NCBI GenBank assembly: GCA_963931865.1
Contig: OZ007514.1
Span: 11,333,478-11,397,477 of the forward strand
Direction of reading: 5' to 3'
Length of the DNA: 64,000 nucleotides
From: Axinella damicornis
Lineage: Eukaryota > Porifera > Demospongiae > Axinellida > Axinellidae
Position 1 is the first letter of the stretch, and each line of letters opens with the position of its first letter. The position numbers and the translations under genes were made by a program. The notes beneath the pieces are model-generated. The model saw nothing but the letters and a program-made list of their open reading frames with translations, had not been told where the DNA came from and made no database searches. This document shows positions 46,201-56,312 of this stretch, in pieces.

Positions 46201-47756
46201 TTGTGCCTGGTAAACCTTTAGGATGATTGTTATGAAGGCCATGCATGGTGTTAAGAAGTGCAGCTGCACTTTAGCATTCTTAGATAACTTGATTGTAGCT
46301 TCCACATACTCGACTTAATTATCTTAATTTTGTTTACTCAATTTGCAGCCCTATAGCGGTCAATCAGTATAATTGATCTAGTTGTGTGAGCATTGTTTGG
46401 TAGCGATGCTGCACTTGTAGCTAACATTCTACAGCTCATGATAATAAGTGTAGCGGCTCTTCTTGCATTCTTAAATAACTTGATTGTACTAATTATAAGT
46501 AGTGTTTACAGAACTTAGTGATTAAGCAATTGATCTGTTTATGTGTGCATTGTTTGGTAGAGTTGCCCTGAAGCAAGTTGATATGTTATAGTATGGACTA
46601 ACTCTGTTTTGACCGTGCAGCAGACATCAGGCTATAAGCAAAGGCTTAACCTCGTTGACACAAGTACAGTAATGGTTGCTACAATTGAGATGAAGAACTT
46701 GAATTGTTACAGCATGTAATTTAAAGTGATGAGCACCTCAAATTGTCGTCATTGCCATAAAGTAGTCCTCCATACTCCAGATTGCATAGTACTATTTTAT
46801 TGCCATGATCGTGGCTAGCGAGGGACCGATGCCATTGCATCCACTCCGAAGGATGTGGTGTGAACTATTTCAGGCGAAAATGCATTGCCTGAACACCATG
46901 AGAGCTGATCGAGTTCTCTCCTAGGAGAGAAAGAAAATGCCTGGTGGGATTGGAACATGCAACCTTTCGATGAGCAGCTGGCTAGCTAGTCGAATGCTTT
47001 AGCAACCGAGTCACCCGCCAGCCATCTGATGACAGTCATGTACGCACAACTGTTCTACCGTATGTCACATGCAGTCGCTCAGGCTTGTCCCACAAGTTTG
47101 TGCATCCATCGTCCATCCATCATTGGGGGGAAAAAATCCTGAGTACAGCATCTTAATGCCTCTGAGAGCAAGAATCACACAAAATGTCCTCATAATCATG
47201 CATCTGTTATGGGGCATAATTCCATGAGGAGAGAGAGCATGGTAGCCCCCCCCCCCCCCCCCCCCCCCCACCACCACCACCACCACCACCACCACCACCA
47301 CCAACCCTGAAACCCTGCTCATGTATAGCACCAGCTACATGCTACATGTAGCCACATGACTGTTACATAAACGAATAGCTAACTTACCGGCAATGGTAAG
47401 TGGTAGAATACGGTTGGAAGAAGCATAACCACCGCAACGACCGAAAGCAGCAGAACCTTCAGCAACTTGCATAAAGGGTTCTTACACCCGTCCAGCATAC
47501 TACCTTCGCGCCTAGTGCGCAGTTGGACCCAGCGCGGCCATTTTCGTTTGCCGCTATCCTGAGTGCTATGGCCAGTTTTGTCGCTGAGCGCTGCAGCGAA
47601 AGATGTCTGGTTGTTCTGCTGCGATTCGTTGATCTGCTGCGATTCGTTGATCTGCTGCGATTCGTTGATCTGCTGCGATCTGTTGATCTGCTGCGATCCG
47701 TTGATCTGCTCCAGTGCAGTTAACTCCACGCATGTTGTCTCATCTTCCCCACTCAT
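40233..47756 (-). CDS. Frizzled-like receptor, gene D (intact, 7 exons, 705 aa)
   Basis: Exons: 47756-47388, 44711-44225, 44135-43859, 43460-43405, 42720-42598, 41976-41618, 40679-40233; 2118 nt, phases 0,1,2,1,1,0 as in gene A and all GT-AG. Exon 1 (123 aa) has the conserved start MSGEDETTCVELTALEQ, about six QQINES-type hexapeptides, a basic stretch, and a membrane segment ending FYHLPLP, spliced in phase 0 to VTADGNQTN of the CRD exon. The CRD keeps its ten cysteines. TM2 (LTFPSVFVVY) and the WWFCHVVSLFW and PTLPVIVAFTAG motifs are conserved. The C-terminal tail is short (REI/KEI-NQKFKTW type, then about 30 residues). Predicted topology: N-in, one signal anchor, CRD outside, seven further passes. 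Ligand and coupling unknown. Confidence 0.86.
41283..41400. mobile_element. Foldback element in intron 6 of gene D
   Basis: actgttaaaaatgtggtgct pairs with agcacttcattttagcagt across a second inner pair (gtgtcacttttgga / tccaaaagtgac). Confidence 0.65.
42358..42404 (+). other. Possible first exon (ATGGCGGAC..., strong donor) inside intron 5 of gene D
   Basis: On the plus strand, ATG GCG GAC GAC starts 15 codons plus 2 nt that run to AAA|GTGAGT, a consensus donor. The look is that of an animal initiation exon. No partner exon was found within the window, so it may be a duplicated fragment of another gene or chance. Confidence 0.25.
43187..43277. mobile_element. TAGCCTCGTTCCCAG hairpin MITE in intron 3 of gene D
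   Basis: ctagcctcgttcccagtc pairs imperfectly with gactggaaacgagctaggc. The right arm carries an internal 13-bp duplication (gcagtacgaaaagct). Confidence 0.6.
45554..45707. mobile_element. 154-bp MITE with TA target duplication
   Basis: Ends CCAGTTTGCAATG and CACTGCAAACTGG flanked by TA on both sides (45552-45553, 45708-45709). The arms stay complementary through tagtgcac and gggcaatct. In intron 1 of gene D. Consistent with a Tc1/mariner-type non-autonomous element. Confidence 0.8.
45935..46110. repeat. Direct repeat, copy 1 (partner 46668-46800)
   Basis: taatggttgctacaat...taatttaaagtg...aattgtcgtcattgcc recurs at 46668-46800. The 560 bp between hold no recognised gene. Confidence 0.6.
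46800..47026 (-). mobile_element. tRNA-derived SINE
   Basis: On the minus strand 47024-46935 reads like a tRNA head: A-box-like TGACTCGGTTGCTAAAGC and B-box-like GGTTGCATGTTCCAATCC at the right spacing. It is followed by a non-tRNA body ending in aataaaatag. Stems are too imperfect for a working tRNA. Confidence 0.55.
47246..47303 (+). repeat. C24 homopolymer followed by (CCA)n
   Basis: 24 C then about 11 CCA units in intron 1 of gene D, 85 bp from the exon 1 donor. Confidence 0.9.
47610..47708 (-). repeat. 18-bp coding minisatellite in gene D exon 1
   Basis: Five to six copies of ctgctgcgattcgttgat on the plus strand encode QQINES hexapeptides on the minus strand. Copy number and variants differ between the paralogous exon 1s (35152-35516, 59710-60102, and almost none in gene A). 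Confidence 0.85.
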
Positions 47757-47811
47757 CGTGTAAACATTTCGTTGACGGACTTGCAAATGCGTACTCTATG
47801 CATCGACTTGG

Positions 47812-47819
47812 CTTTATAC
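47812..47819 (-). promoter_or_regulatory. TATA-like box of gene D
   Basis: Minus-strand GTATAAAG 56 bp before the ATG at 47756. It is conserved in position with genes B and E. Confidence 0.55.
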
Positions 47820-48008
47820 TTCTCAAATGAACAGATGTAGCTATAAGGCTTTAATTAATAGGCTCACACAGTAAACGGTAATCATTTCAGATTAAGTGCA
47901 CAACTGACGTTCCTGTGGATTCATTGCCTATAGCTAGCTATATAGGTATAATTATATTCATCAGTCAGTTATTTGCTCGAAGACTGCACGTGCAAAGTTC
48001 AGTAGCTA

Positions 48009-48376
48009 CCGTAGTTGCCGATTATTTCTCGAGGCAATAATTTCGCGGTCTAGCCACTAAACGTAGCACACAAATACTTCGAGGAGGGAAATTTTCGCTG
48101 ATTACCTCCCGCGAAAAAATGTTTTTACGTGCGATCGCGCCGATGGAGGACGAGTTAGCGATCGAGCTGTGTATATGCGTGGCTACCACGTCTACAGCGA
48201 TGCAACTGCCGGGGAAGGGCTACTGTGTGAGCGTGAGCCCAGGAATACGAAGGACAGTAACTGTTATGCCTAGCGCTAGCTGTGGAAAAATATTTCGCGC
48301 GTTTAATATTCGCGGTCTTACTTCATCCGCGAATACCGCGAAAATTTCCACACCGCGAAATTAACTGCAACTACGG
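48009..48376. mobile_element. 368-bp MITE with TA target duplication
   Basis: Ends CCGTAGTTGC / GCAACTACGG flanked by TA (48007-48008, 48377-48378). The empty site gtagcTAgttg is present in the paralogous intervals at about 36343 and 60308. Interior has several cgcgaaaatt motifs and no transposase. Confidence 0.88.
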
Positions 48377-50638
48377 TAGTTGTTAGGAGAGATGTATCAC
48401 TGCCGAGGATCAAGTGGACAGACGATATTTTATGGGGATGTGGTTAGTTAGCCTTGTTCCCAGGATTAAAACTTGAGTCGTATACAAGTCATACAAACTT
48501 CAATTTTAGTGAACAAACAATGCAAATCTAGCTCTAAAAATATAGCTCTAAGTTTGGTATTATTACTTATTGCATAACACGATAATGATACATAATATGT
48601 GGAGTTAATTGTTATTGTACTTCATTCTTTTCTGGGGTGGAATATTGCAAATCGGCCACGCCATGCAGGTCTTGAATTTCTGCTTCATCTCCCTGACGTT
48701 AACCGCAAAGACGAGATTCACAGCAGGGAATATACCCAGTAGGATGTAAGAGGTTGATGTTAATCCTGGGTTTGACATTTGTTGAAATGAATCTCTCAGT
48801 CTGTCACAGGAATTCTCAGGATTGAGACCAGCAGTCTCACACAGCCAGTATGCTGCTATTGCATCTACAAATAACTTTCCATTTCTAGATCTGGTATTGA
48901 CGGTGAATGCTGTGAGCGCAACCACTCCCATTAGAATACAATAGCACAGAATGATCAGACTTTTTCGCTCAGCAGTTCCGATCTTGAAAGGATTCTTGGA
49001 ATGCTTCACTCTGAACAAGCCTTGGTGCTGCAATTGGGGATAACAATAATATACGTTAGATTTGTGGTCGTTGCAAAAGTAAAGACCATCACAAAATGGA
49101 GTATCTTACAAACTGAACTATACATCCAGTCTCAAAAGCATTCTTCAGCGTGTGAGGGTATTACAACAGAAGTCCTACACGTTTTGTGGCTGATTTAGTG
49201 AAGCTGAACTGCATGCATGCAGGCCACATCCATTATTGTGAGGAAACAGCATTGAAATATACAAAACCTATAAATGCCTGGCCACAAACTTACAGGTGTT
49301 TGAGGCGGAGGCTAGAGCACATTTGGACAGTGCATGCATGCACACACTCAAATGTGGACTTTAATATGTAGGATAACTCGTCATGAGTGTCTTATAGCTA
49401 GTGGTAAATGATTCCGACAATGTTCAAAATTCGGCTCAATTAATCCTTTCTAGCTATTTCTACTTTTTGCCGGCACCCTATCAAAGTGTTAACAATATGT
49501 CAAGATGCAAAGATGGTACACTAGTGTGCAGTTAAGGGGTGTCACTGTACACAAGATATACCAGTACAGGGTGTGTGTACCTTGTGAATGGTCCAGGATA
49601 TAACGATAACCAGGGGAACTCCAATGGCAATAAGAATGTTGATGGGTAAGACCAGAGAGTAGAATGCGGAGTTACTTTCCAAGCTGGTACACAGGATGGG
49701 AGGGAATCTGGTCATTCCAAACCCCCTTGTGCTAGGAGTCCCAGCAGTAAAGGCCACAATTACTGGCAGGGTTGGCAGGACAAGTCCCACGATCACCATC
49801 GCAATGTGGATATACTTTACGTGGCCTGCAGTTTTAAAAGATCTAGCATGAAATGGGAATTGTATCTCCCAAAATAGGGACACCACGTGGCAGAACCACC
49901 ACACAGTAAGCTGAAGTAGACCGTAGAAGAACAATATTCCTGCAGAGGAGGAGGCAAACATGTACATTTATACACGTAAAGGGAGATGGATTGCTTTAAC
50001 CAGGCTTTGGTCACCTCAGTTGCATCTCAGTACCTCCTCCACTGTGGTGATCAAGGAATGAGCACACAAGTGCAATCCTATTAGATGGGAAATCCTAGTA
50101 GGCCTGTTGAAATAACCTAGGTCAAGTTTCTTAGTTCCAGGTAACTATAGGAATGCTATCTGAAGTGCATGCAGCTGCACTCCTAGCAATTCTACTGATG
50201 AACAGTTGCCATAGTTGCTGCTTCAATGCCAAACAACTATTATAGGCCCTCCAACAGACATACAGATGGGTAAACAATTAAATCACATACATATGATTAA
50301 GAACAACATTTGTGCATTCCATGATCACCACAGTGGAGGAGGCACTGAGTTGCAACCTTACCTTGTGTGTCTTTTCCGGTGATCAGAGCCTGGTTAAAAC
50401 AACCTTCTCTTTTTGCAGTGTAGCCTCCTTCCCAAACCTTTGCCAGCTCCATGCAGTCATGAATATGCTGTATAAGCAATCAAAGACTGGAGAGGTGGCC
50501 TGGGAATGATGAGACTTGAGTGCGTAGCTTGACATGGAAGAATTGTGATTCTTTAAAGCATATTTTATTCTGCATACTTTGTATTGACTGTCACGTGGCG
50601 TGGCCCGATGCTGCATGTGCATCTGATGTGACTTAAGA

Positions 50639-50639
50639 A

Positions 50640-50672
<33 letters not shown>

Positions 50673-50746
50673 CTATCTATCTATCTATCTATCTATCTAG
50701 TATCTATCTATCTATCTAGTATCTATCTATCTATCTATCTATCTAG

Positions 50747-50785
<39 letters not shown>

Positions 50786-50790
50786 TATCC

Positions 50791-50836
<46 letters not shown>
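50639..50836. repeat. (ATCT)n microsatellite, gene E intron 5
   Basis: Nearly 200 bp of ATCT units interrupted by TAGTATC blocks. Orthologous array in gene F at 62180-62343. Confidence 0.95.
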
Positions 50837-51148
50837 AGCATTGCATTCATATGTCTATAACCACAGACAACTCCAGAAACCCCAGACCTGTCAAGGTGCA
50901 AAAGGCAGTTGGACCAACAAATTGGACGTCTCCCATCTCAAAAGTGATCAAATATTCTGAACTGCAGTACAGTGAAGTTCTGTCAGTGTAGTTGATTAGG
51001 ACAAACACAGCTGTAGAGAGGAATACAAAGTAAAGGGGTGAAGATTTGTTTGTAACAGCTACATTCACCATAAAGTTCACCATCATGTGGTCAGACATTG
51101 GTTTTGGTTTTTACAATAGATGTCAGTTAACTTTACTAGCTGGATTTA

Positions 51149-51170
51149 CCCCCCCCCCCCCCCCCCCCCC
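51149..51170 (+). repeat. C22 homopolymer
   Basis: In intron 4 of gene E. The gene F counterpart (62674-62694) is C15-T-C5. Confidence 0.9.
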
Positions 51171-53250
51171 AAATCAGCCACTGTAGGCTTTCTGCTTACC
51201 AAGTGCAAATCTGAAAGGATGACCCGCGCCCCCTGTTTTGACACTTTCTGCTGGCACACAGAGCATATCACTCATATGCATGCATGGACATTGCCAGTAA
51301 TGGCTATATCAGAGCTGAAATCATCGTGACGACCTAGAAGTCAAACTAGCTATAATAGTGAAGCTTTAGCACTGTACAAAATTAGTACTGTCTGCTTGGC
51401 ATATCTAACCCCCATTAAATTATTATTGGACCTGCCAGAAAGCTCATGTCTCATGTCTCATACATGCATGTTATCCCATATACTGAGCACATCAAAATGA
51501 CAGAATAATGATGACTTACGTACCTATCACCATCAGTGTGACTGTCATGTACACAACAAATATATACTGACGGGAAGGTTAACCTATAGAAAACAAAGTT
51601 AACATTACCATGGCGTAATGAACATTAATTTTATTGTTTAGCTTTATCAGGTAGTCCCCACCATGCCCATCATATAATATACGTATACGGTGGACCCCTT
51701 CTAATACAGACACCCTCAGGCAGCTAATGTGTGTCGTGTCTCATTTCAGGGATGAATATGATGTTATAGGACTTGGTCAAGTGTCCAAATTAGGGAGGTG
51801 TCCTTCTTGAGTTTGGGAATGTTCCACTGTACGCCACATAATTCCATATAAGGAGAGAATTCAACCAATGGTCAAGCATAGCAAGTAGTTGGCTAGAAGA
51901 CGTTATCCCATGCAAGGACATTTGCACAGTATGACTCAAATTTCGGTAGCTGCTAATAGGGCAAAATGTTGCTGCTACATGTTCCGACATACGTATTAAC
52001 TATGTGGCAACATGACTATTTACATGTGACACAATAATTGAGTAAAACTTACATGCGCTTCCATCGTATGCATGTAATGACCAGCACTGCTATGGAGGCA
52101 ATCAAGCCAATGGCTCCTGACAGGATAACAACCACATCGATAGCCAGCACAACTCCATGTGAGTAGCTACTCTTCCCAGCTTCCGCACACAGGGAGGCAG
52201 AGTGAAGTGTTGCTCAGAGTAGTACAGGAAAAGTCTTCTTGGCATTGAAGTGCGCTACAGTTGACCTGCATAGCCAATCCTGTTGATGGCAGAGGTTGGA
52301 CGGTTGTCCCACCCTCCCCGCCACTACCCCCTCCTGCATGTTTTGAATAGCATCACATTTACTATTAATTGTGTGTCTGTGTGTGGTTGAGCATGCACAC
52401 GAAAACAGTATGAGAGAGTGGAACAATCAATTACCACTGATGGCTGATGCAGTACTTGGGAAGGATGTGCACTCTGGTAGAGACGATCCACGCAGTGCGA
52501 GGAAGCTGTTTGCCAGAGCCCACACAGATTCACACACATCTGTGCTGATGAGTACACATTCCTCGAACGTGGGCTGGTAGGCTCTGCCACGGCTGTCACA
52601 CAACCCAAACAAGTACAAACACAAGAATGGCTGGACAGCAGCTCGGCACTCTGGGCTGGGACCGAGAAGATCTAAACCACTCAGAAGTTCGTTTGCTTGT
52701 GCTTCTACTGCTTCCTGGTAGGTAGCTGAAATGTAAACATCTCTGCTGCTCATCCTATCTGGTAAGCAGCTTTGGAGTGGTAGCAGAAATTCTTGACAAG
52801 TTGGTTGAGTGTACACCACATCAGATGAACAATTCACAGCATCTAGTTGCTCTGGGCATGTATCAGGAGTAGGGACACTGGACATGTTGCTCTGATTTCC
52901 AGTTTCCATGGATATACTTCCATCAGCATTAACCTGCAGATGAAGAACGTTATTAGGATGGTCCAATCAGTGCTCTGGCACAATGCTGCAGCATTAATCT
53001 AAAATTGTATTGGTGCATGATATCTAAGTACGCAATTGGGTAGCGTGTGGGATTGTTGTCAAACAAAGGCATTTCGTGGTATTCAAAGAAGGCTCACATA
53101 AATGTACAAGAAAGCAACCTTTCTCCAAAAAATGATTTAGCAATGGTCTATCATATTCCACCTCTCGAAAAGTAAAGAAACAAGGGGCTCCACCTCCTGA
53201 GGATGTGCAGCCCCTTGTTTCTTTGCTTATTTGAGAGGTGGGATATAATA

Positions 53251-53579
53251 CGGATCTAGGGGGGATCTAGGGGTGCAAGCGAACCCCCCCTTTTGTTTCT
53301 GTATATACGTATAATTAGAAATAAAGCAATAACACAGTGTTCTGTGGTTGTAATCCGTCGACGATGAAAAGAAGGAAGCTAACAGCCCCACACATCGATA
53401 CTTACTGGTTACTTAGTCAATCTTCTTTGCATCTGGGAACGTATCCAGAATGCACAGAGATACTACGAGAGCGCTTCCTGATCGCTAAAAAGAACACGTC
53501 ACCACTTCACAACTCTGCGCTGTGTATGTGCCAACCAACCTGCTGAACCCCCCTTTCAAAATTTCTAGATCCACCACTG
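53251..53579. mobile_element. hAT-like non-autonomous insertion
   Basis: Absent from block 1 (29535). Left end ggatctaggggggatctagg and right end, whose complement reads CAGTGGTGGATCTAG, resemble the ends of hAT-type elements. The interior is flanked by part of the duplicated foldback MITE. No transposase domain in the short open frame inside. Confidence 0.45.
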
Positions 53580-53888
53580 GATGGGATTGGACTGAGGATG
53601 TGTAACCCCTTGTTTCTTGGCTTAGTCGAGAGGTGGGATATGATAGGCCATCGCTAAATCATTTTAGTTTTTGCTTCCTGAGAAAGACATGACATTGATC
53701 TGTTCAGACATAGCTATCATTGCCTGCTGTACTCAATATTCGCAACAATTTGTATCGATACCCATATTTTATAAGCAGCTAAGCTAGCTGGGTATCGAGT
53801 ACCATGGTGGGTATTTAATATACCGCAATAATCACTACACCTCCCAGTTTTGCATAGTGATACAGTCAAAATGGTTGTGGGTAGCTAA

Positions 53889-54500
53889 GTTATCATCCTA
53901 TATAGTGCATACGTGAATGCATGCAGAAGAGCCTCGTGGGAAGCGACCAAGCTAATACTTGCCAGCTGTAAATGGTAAGAGTGTGCATTGTCGTGTTTAT
54001 GTATTCACAGCCTGGTAATACTCACGTTGAGTCACGGTCAGGTAAGTAGATTCATGAAGCAACTAGTTTCATAGAGTGCTAGCCTTGTTCCCCAAGCACA
54101 TACAGCGTTTGGACAGTTATCATCCTATATAGTGCATACGTGAATGCATGCAGAAGAGCCTCGTGGGAAGCGACCAAGCTAATACTTGCCAGCTGTAAAT
54201 GGTAAGAGTGTGCATTGTCGTGTTTATGTATTCACAGCCTGGTAATACTCACGTTGAGTCACGGTCAGGTAAGTAGATTCATGAAGCAACTAGTTTCATA
54301 GAGTGCTAGCCTTGTTCCCCAAGCACATACAGCGTTTGGACAGTTATCATCCTATATAGTGCATACGTGAATGCATGCAGAAGAGCCTCGTGGGAAGCGA
54401 CCAAGCTAATACTTGCCAGCTGTAAATGGTAAGAGTGTGCATTGTCGTGTTTATGTATTCACAGCCTGGTAATACTCACGCTGAGTCACGGTCAGACTCA
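53889..54500. repeat. 227-bp tandem array (~2.7 units)
   Basis: gttatcatcctatatagtgc recurs at 53889, 54116 and 54343. Block 1 has one unit (from about 29782). A recent tandem amplification in non-coding DNA. Confidence 0.9.
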
Positions 54501-54571
54501 AACTCATGTTAGCCTGAATCTCAGCATCAATTTAATAAAGATGCTTTTCTCCTCCAAGTTTGAACTAGGTT

Positions 54572-54672
54572 ATTTCAACAGGCCTAATGGGGATTTCCTA
54601 TCAGAGATATGATACTAATGGCCATTAGTATCATATCTCTGATAGGAAATCCCAGCATATTTCCACCCCATG
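54572..54672. repeat. Inverted repeat created in block 2
   Basis: ggatttcctatcagagatat and its complement lie back to back around ggccat. Block 1 (about 30100) has only one arm. Confidence 0.75.
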
Positions 54673-54943
54673 GGGTGGAAATAGGCTGCACTTGTGTGCT
54701 CATTCCTTGATCACCACAGCAGGGGAGGCACTGAGATGCTACTGAGGTGACCAGAGCCCGGTGAACATGCAACACTTCTCTTTTTCAGTGACAGATTCTA
54801 ACCCAAGACCTTCAAAATACCTGTCAGATGCTCTTATACCACTGACCCAATGGACCCACAGCAGAGGACCTATAGCAGAAACAAGTCTGCAGTATACAGT
54901 AGCACCAGTAGAGGACTGAGCTGACTCCAGCTGTCTTTCTCTC

Positions 54944-55948
54944 TTTTTTTTTTTTTTTCTTTTTTTTTCTATAATAATTTTATGCTGCATAGCAAGCAAT
55001 GGACACATGAGTAGCAATCTATGCTAATATGAACATGTACCCAGACGACACACAACACAGTCATCATATATTAGCCTTAGTCTTAGTCCGTGTTCGAGTT
55101 CGACACGCAACCGGGGAGGAAACTACAGGTACCGATGACACACTACTGCGTGTACATCCCTTCCTAATCTCCAGACCAGGAACTCCATCGCGCTGCCTGT
55201 ATGACACGCCCCTGGCAGCCTCAATAGCTGTAGCAAACTCGTTCTCATTGAGGGTCCTTGCTGCAATTGGAGTCCAGGTCTCCTCACCAGATGCAGAGGT
55301 GCAACATAGTCCTGGGGTACCATCACTGCTTTCAAATTGCACCGACTTACAAGACACTAACCCAGCCAGTTGGATATCATCCACTGTTCCACTATGGCTA
55401 GCCAGTGAGTGGTCTTTGATTGGAGTAGCCATGCCCTGAGGCCGTTCAGTTACTGGAACAGTGTTTGCTCGTGCCTCAGTCTCAGATTCAGCTCCATGAA
55501 AGAATTCCAACTGTTTATTGGCTAGCCTGGTTCCAGTTGGGTTAGCTGCACACGGAGTCCGTTCAGCTATGGTCGCTGGAACAGTCACACTTGCTCCCCT
55601 TGCCTGAGCCTTGGTTTGAGCTCCATTTGAAGCCTCCAGCTGTTTCTTACGATGTAGGAACTCCTGCAATCGTCGCTGGCTCCTCCTCTGCTGTGAGGGG
55701 GATTTCTTCCGTTTAGTACGGTTGGTTGCCAACTCGGGCTTGAGGTTAACATGGGCGTTCCGCTTTTGCAGCGGAGATAGGTCGGGCCTCCAGACAAGTT
55801 GCACGAAAACACCCCTCGCACTCTCCTGAAGTTTCCAGGAGAGTTTTCTACCTGATGTCAGCGCTGTCTGAATGCAAACAACAACAGGCTCAGGGAGCAT
55901 TAAATTCGCCGCCATTTTCACATCGCACGTGTATGGTATATTCTCACA
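54944..55948 (-). mobile_element. ORF-bearing retroposon, ~1 kb, poly(A)-tailed
   Basis: Inserted into block 2 where block 1 (about 30408) is empty. It ends in a T-rich tract on the plus strand (the A-tail). The 3' end (ataataattttat-gc and acatgagtagcaa..gctaata) resembles the 3' end of the LINE at 33618-33710, suggesting a shared retrotransposition signal. Confidence 0.7.
55064..55915 (-). CDS. Unknown retroposon protein, ORF1-like (283 aa)
   Basis: Start chosen at MAANLMLPEP because the further upstream ATG (55951) lies at the insertion edge. The N-terminal third contains SWKLQESARGVFVQLVW and a basic block with PSQQRRSQRRLQEFLHRKK. The remainder is Ser/Thr/Glu-rich, and the C-terminus is Arg/Lys-Thr rich (RTRTRTKTK). 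No reverse transcriptase, nuclease or zinc knuckle seen. It may be the ORF1 product of a LINE family, here mobilised alone. Open and apparently undamaged. Confidence 0.5.
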   Translation of the reverse strand: MAANLMLPEPVVVCIQTALTSGRKLSWKLQESARGVFVQLVWRPDLSPLQKRNAHVNLKPELATNRTKRKKSPSQQRRSQRRLQEFLHRKKQLEASNGAQTKAQARGASVTVPATIAERTPCAANPTGTRLANKQLEFFHGAESETEARANTVPVTERPQGMATPIKDHSLASHSGTVDDIQLAGLVSCKSVQFESSDGTPGLCCTSASGEETWTPIAARTLNENEFATAIEAARGVSYRQRDGVPGLEIRKGCTRSSVSSVPVVSSPVACRTRTRTKTKANI

Positions 55949-56029
55949 CACTTCCTAGAATAAGTGTGGAGATCCCCAGAGGGTGGGATAACCGGGCTGC
56001 GTTGATTCACACATTGCCTGAGCGGACAC

Positions 56030-56312
56030 TCTCACTATCCACCACCACAGCCTCCAGCACAATTATCTCCAAACACATTGTCGCCTATTGTACATTGTAC
56101 AACAAGTCTTGAGTGCTATAAATGCACAAGAATCTGCATGGGGGTTGCTTGTTTCTATGCATGCAGGCATGTGTGAACCACAAACATAGAACCATGAAAC
56201 AACCCCCAGATTCTTGTGCATTTAATATGCATTTCAGCATTCGACCTGCCGTACAATAGGCAACAGTGTGTTGGGAGATAGTTGTGCTGGAGGCTGAGGT
56301 GAGAGATCTGCT
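56030..56312. mobile_element. Foldback MITE, block 2 copy of 30485-30775
   Basis: Same arms with small indels, including a CATG insertion at 56137-56140. Confidence 0.75.

Noticed and set aside
47065..47331. Poly-Val/poly-Gly minus-strand frame
   Set aside because: Created by the C24-(CCA)n tract in intron 1 of gene D.
50639..50836. CRISPR-like regular repeats
   Set aside because: Period of 4 bp without unique spacers: a microsatellite. The 207- and 227-bp arrays are tandem repeats without spacers. Nothing in the window resembles a CRISPR array.
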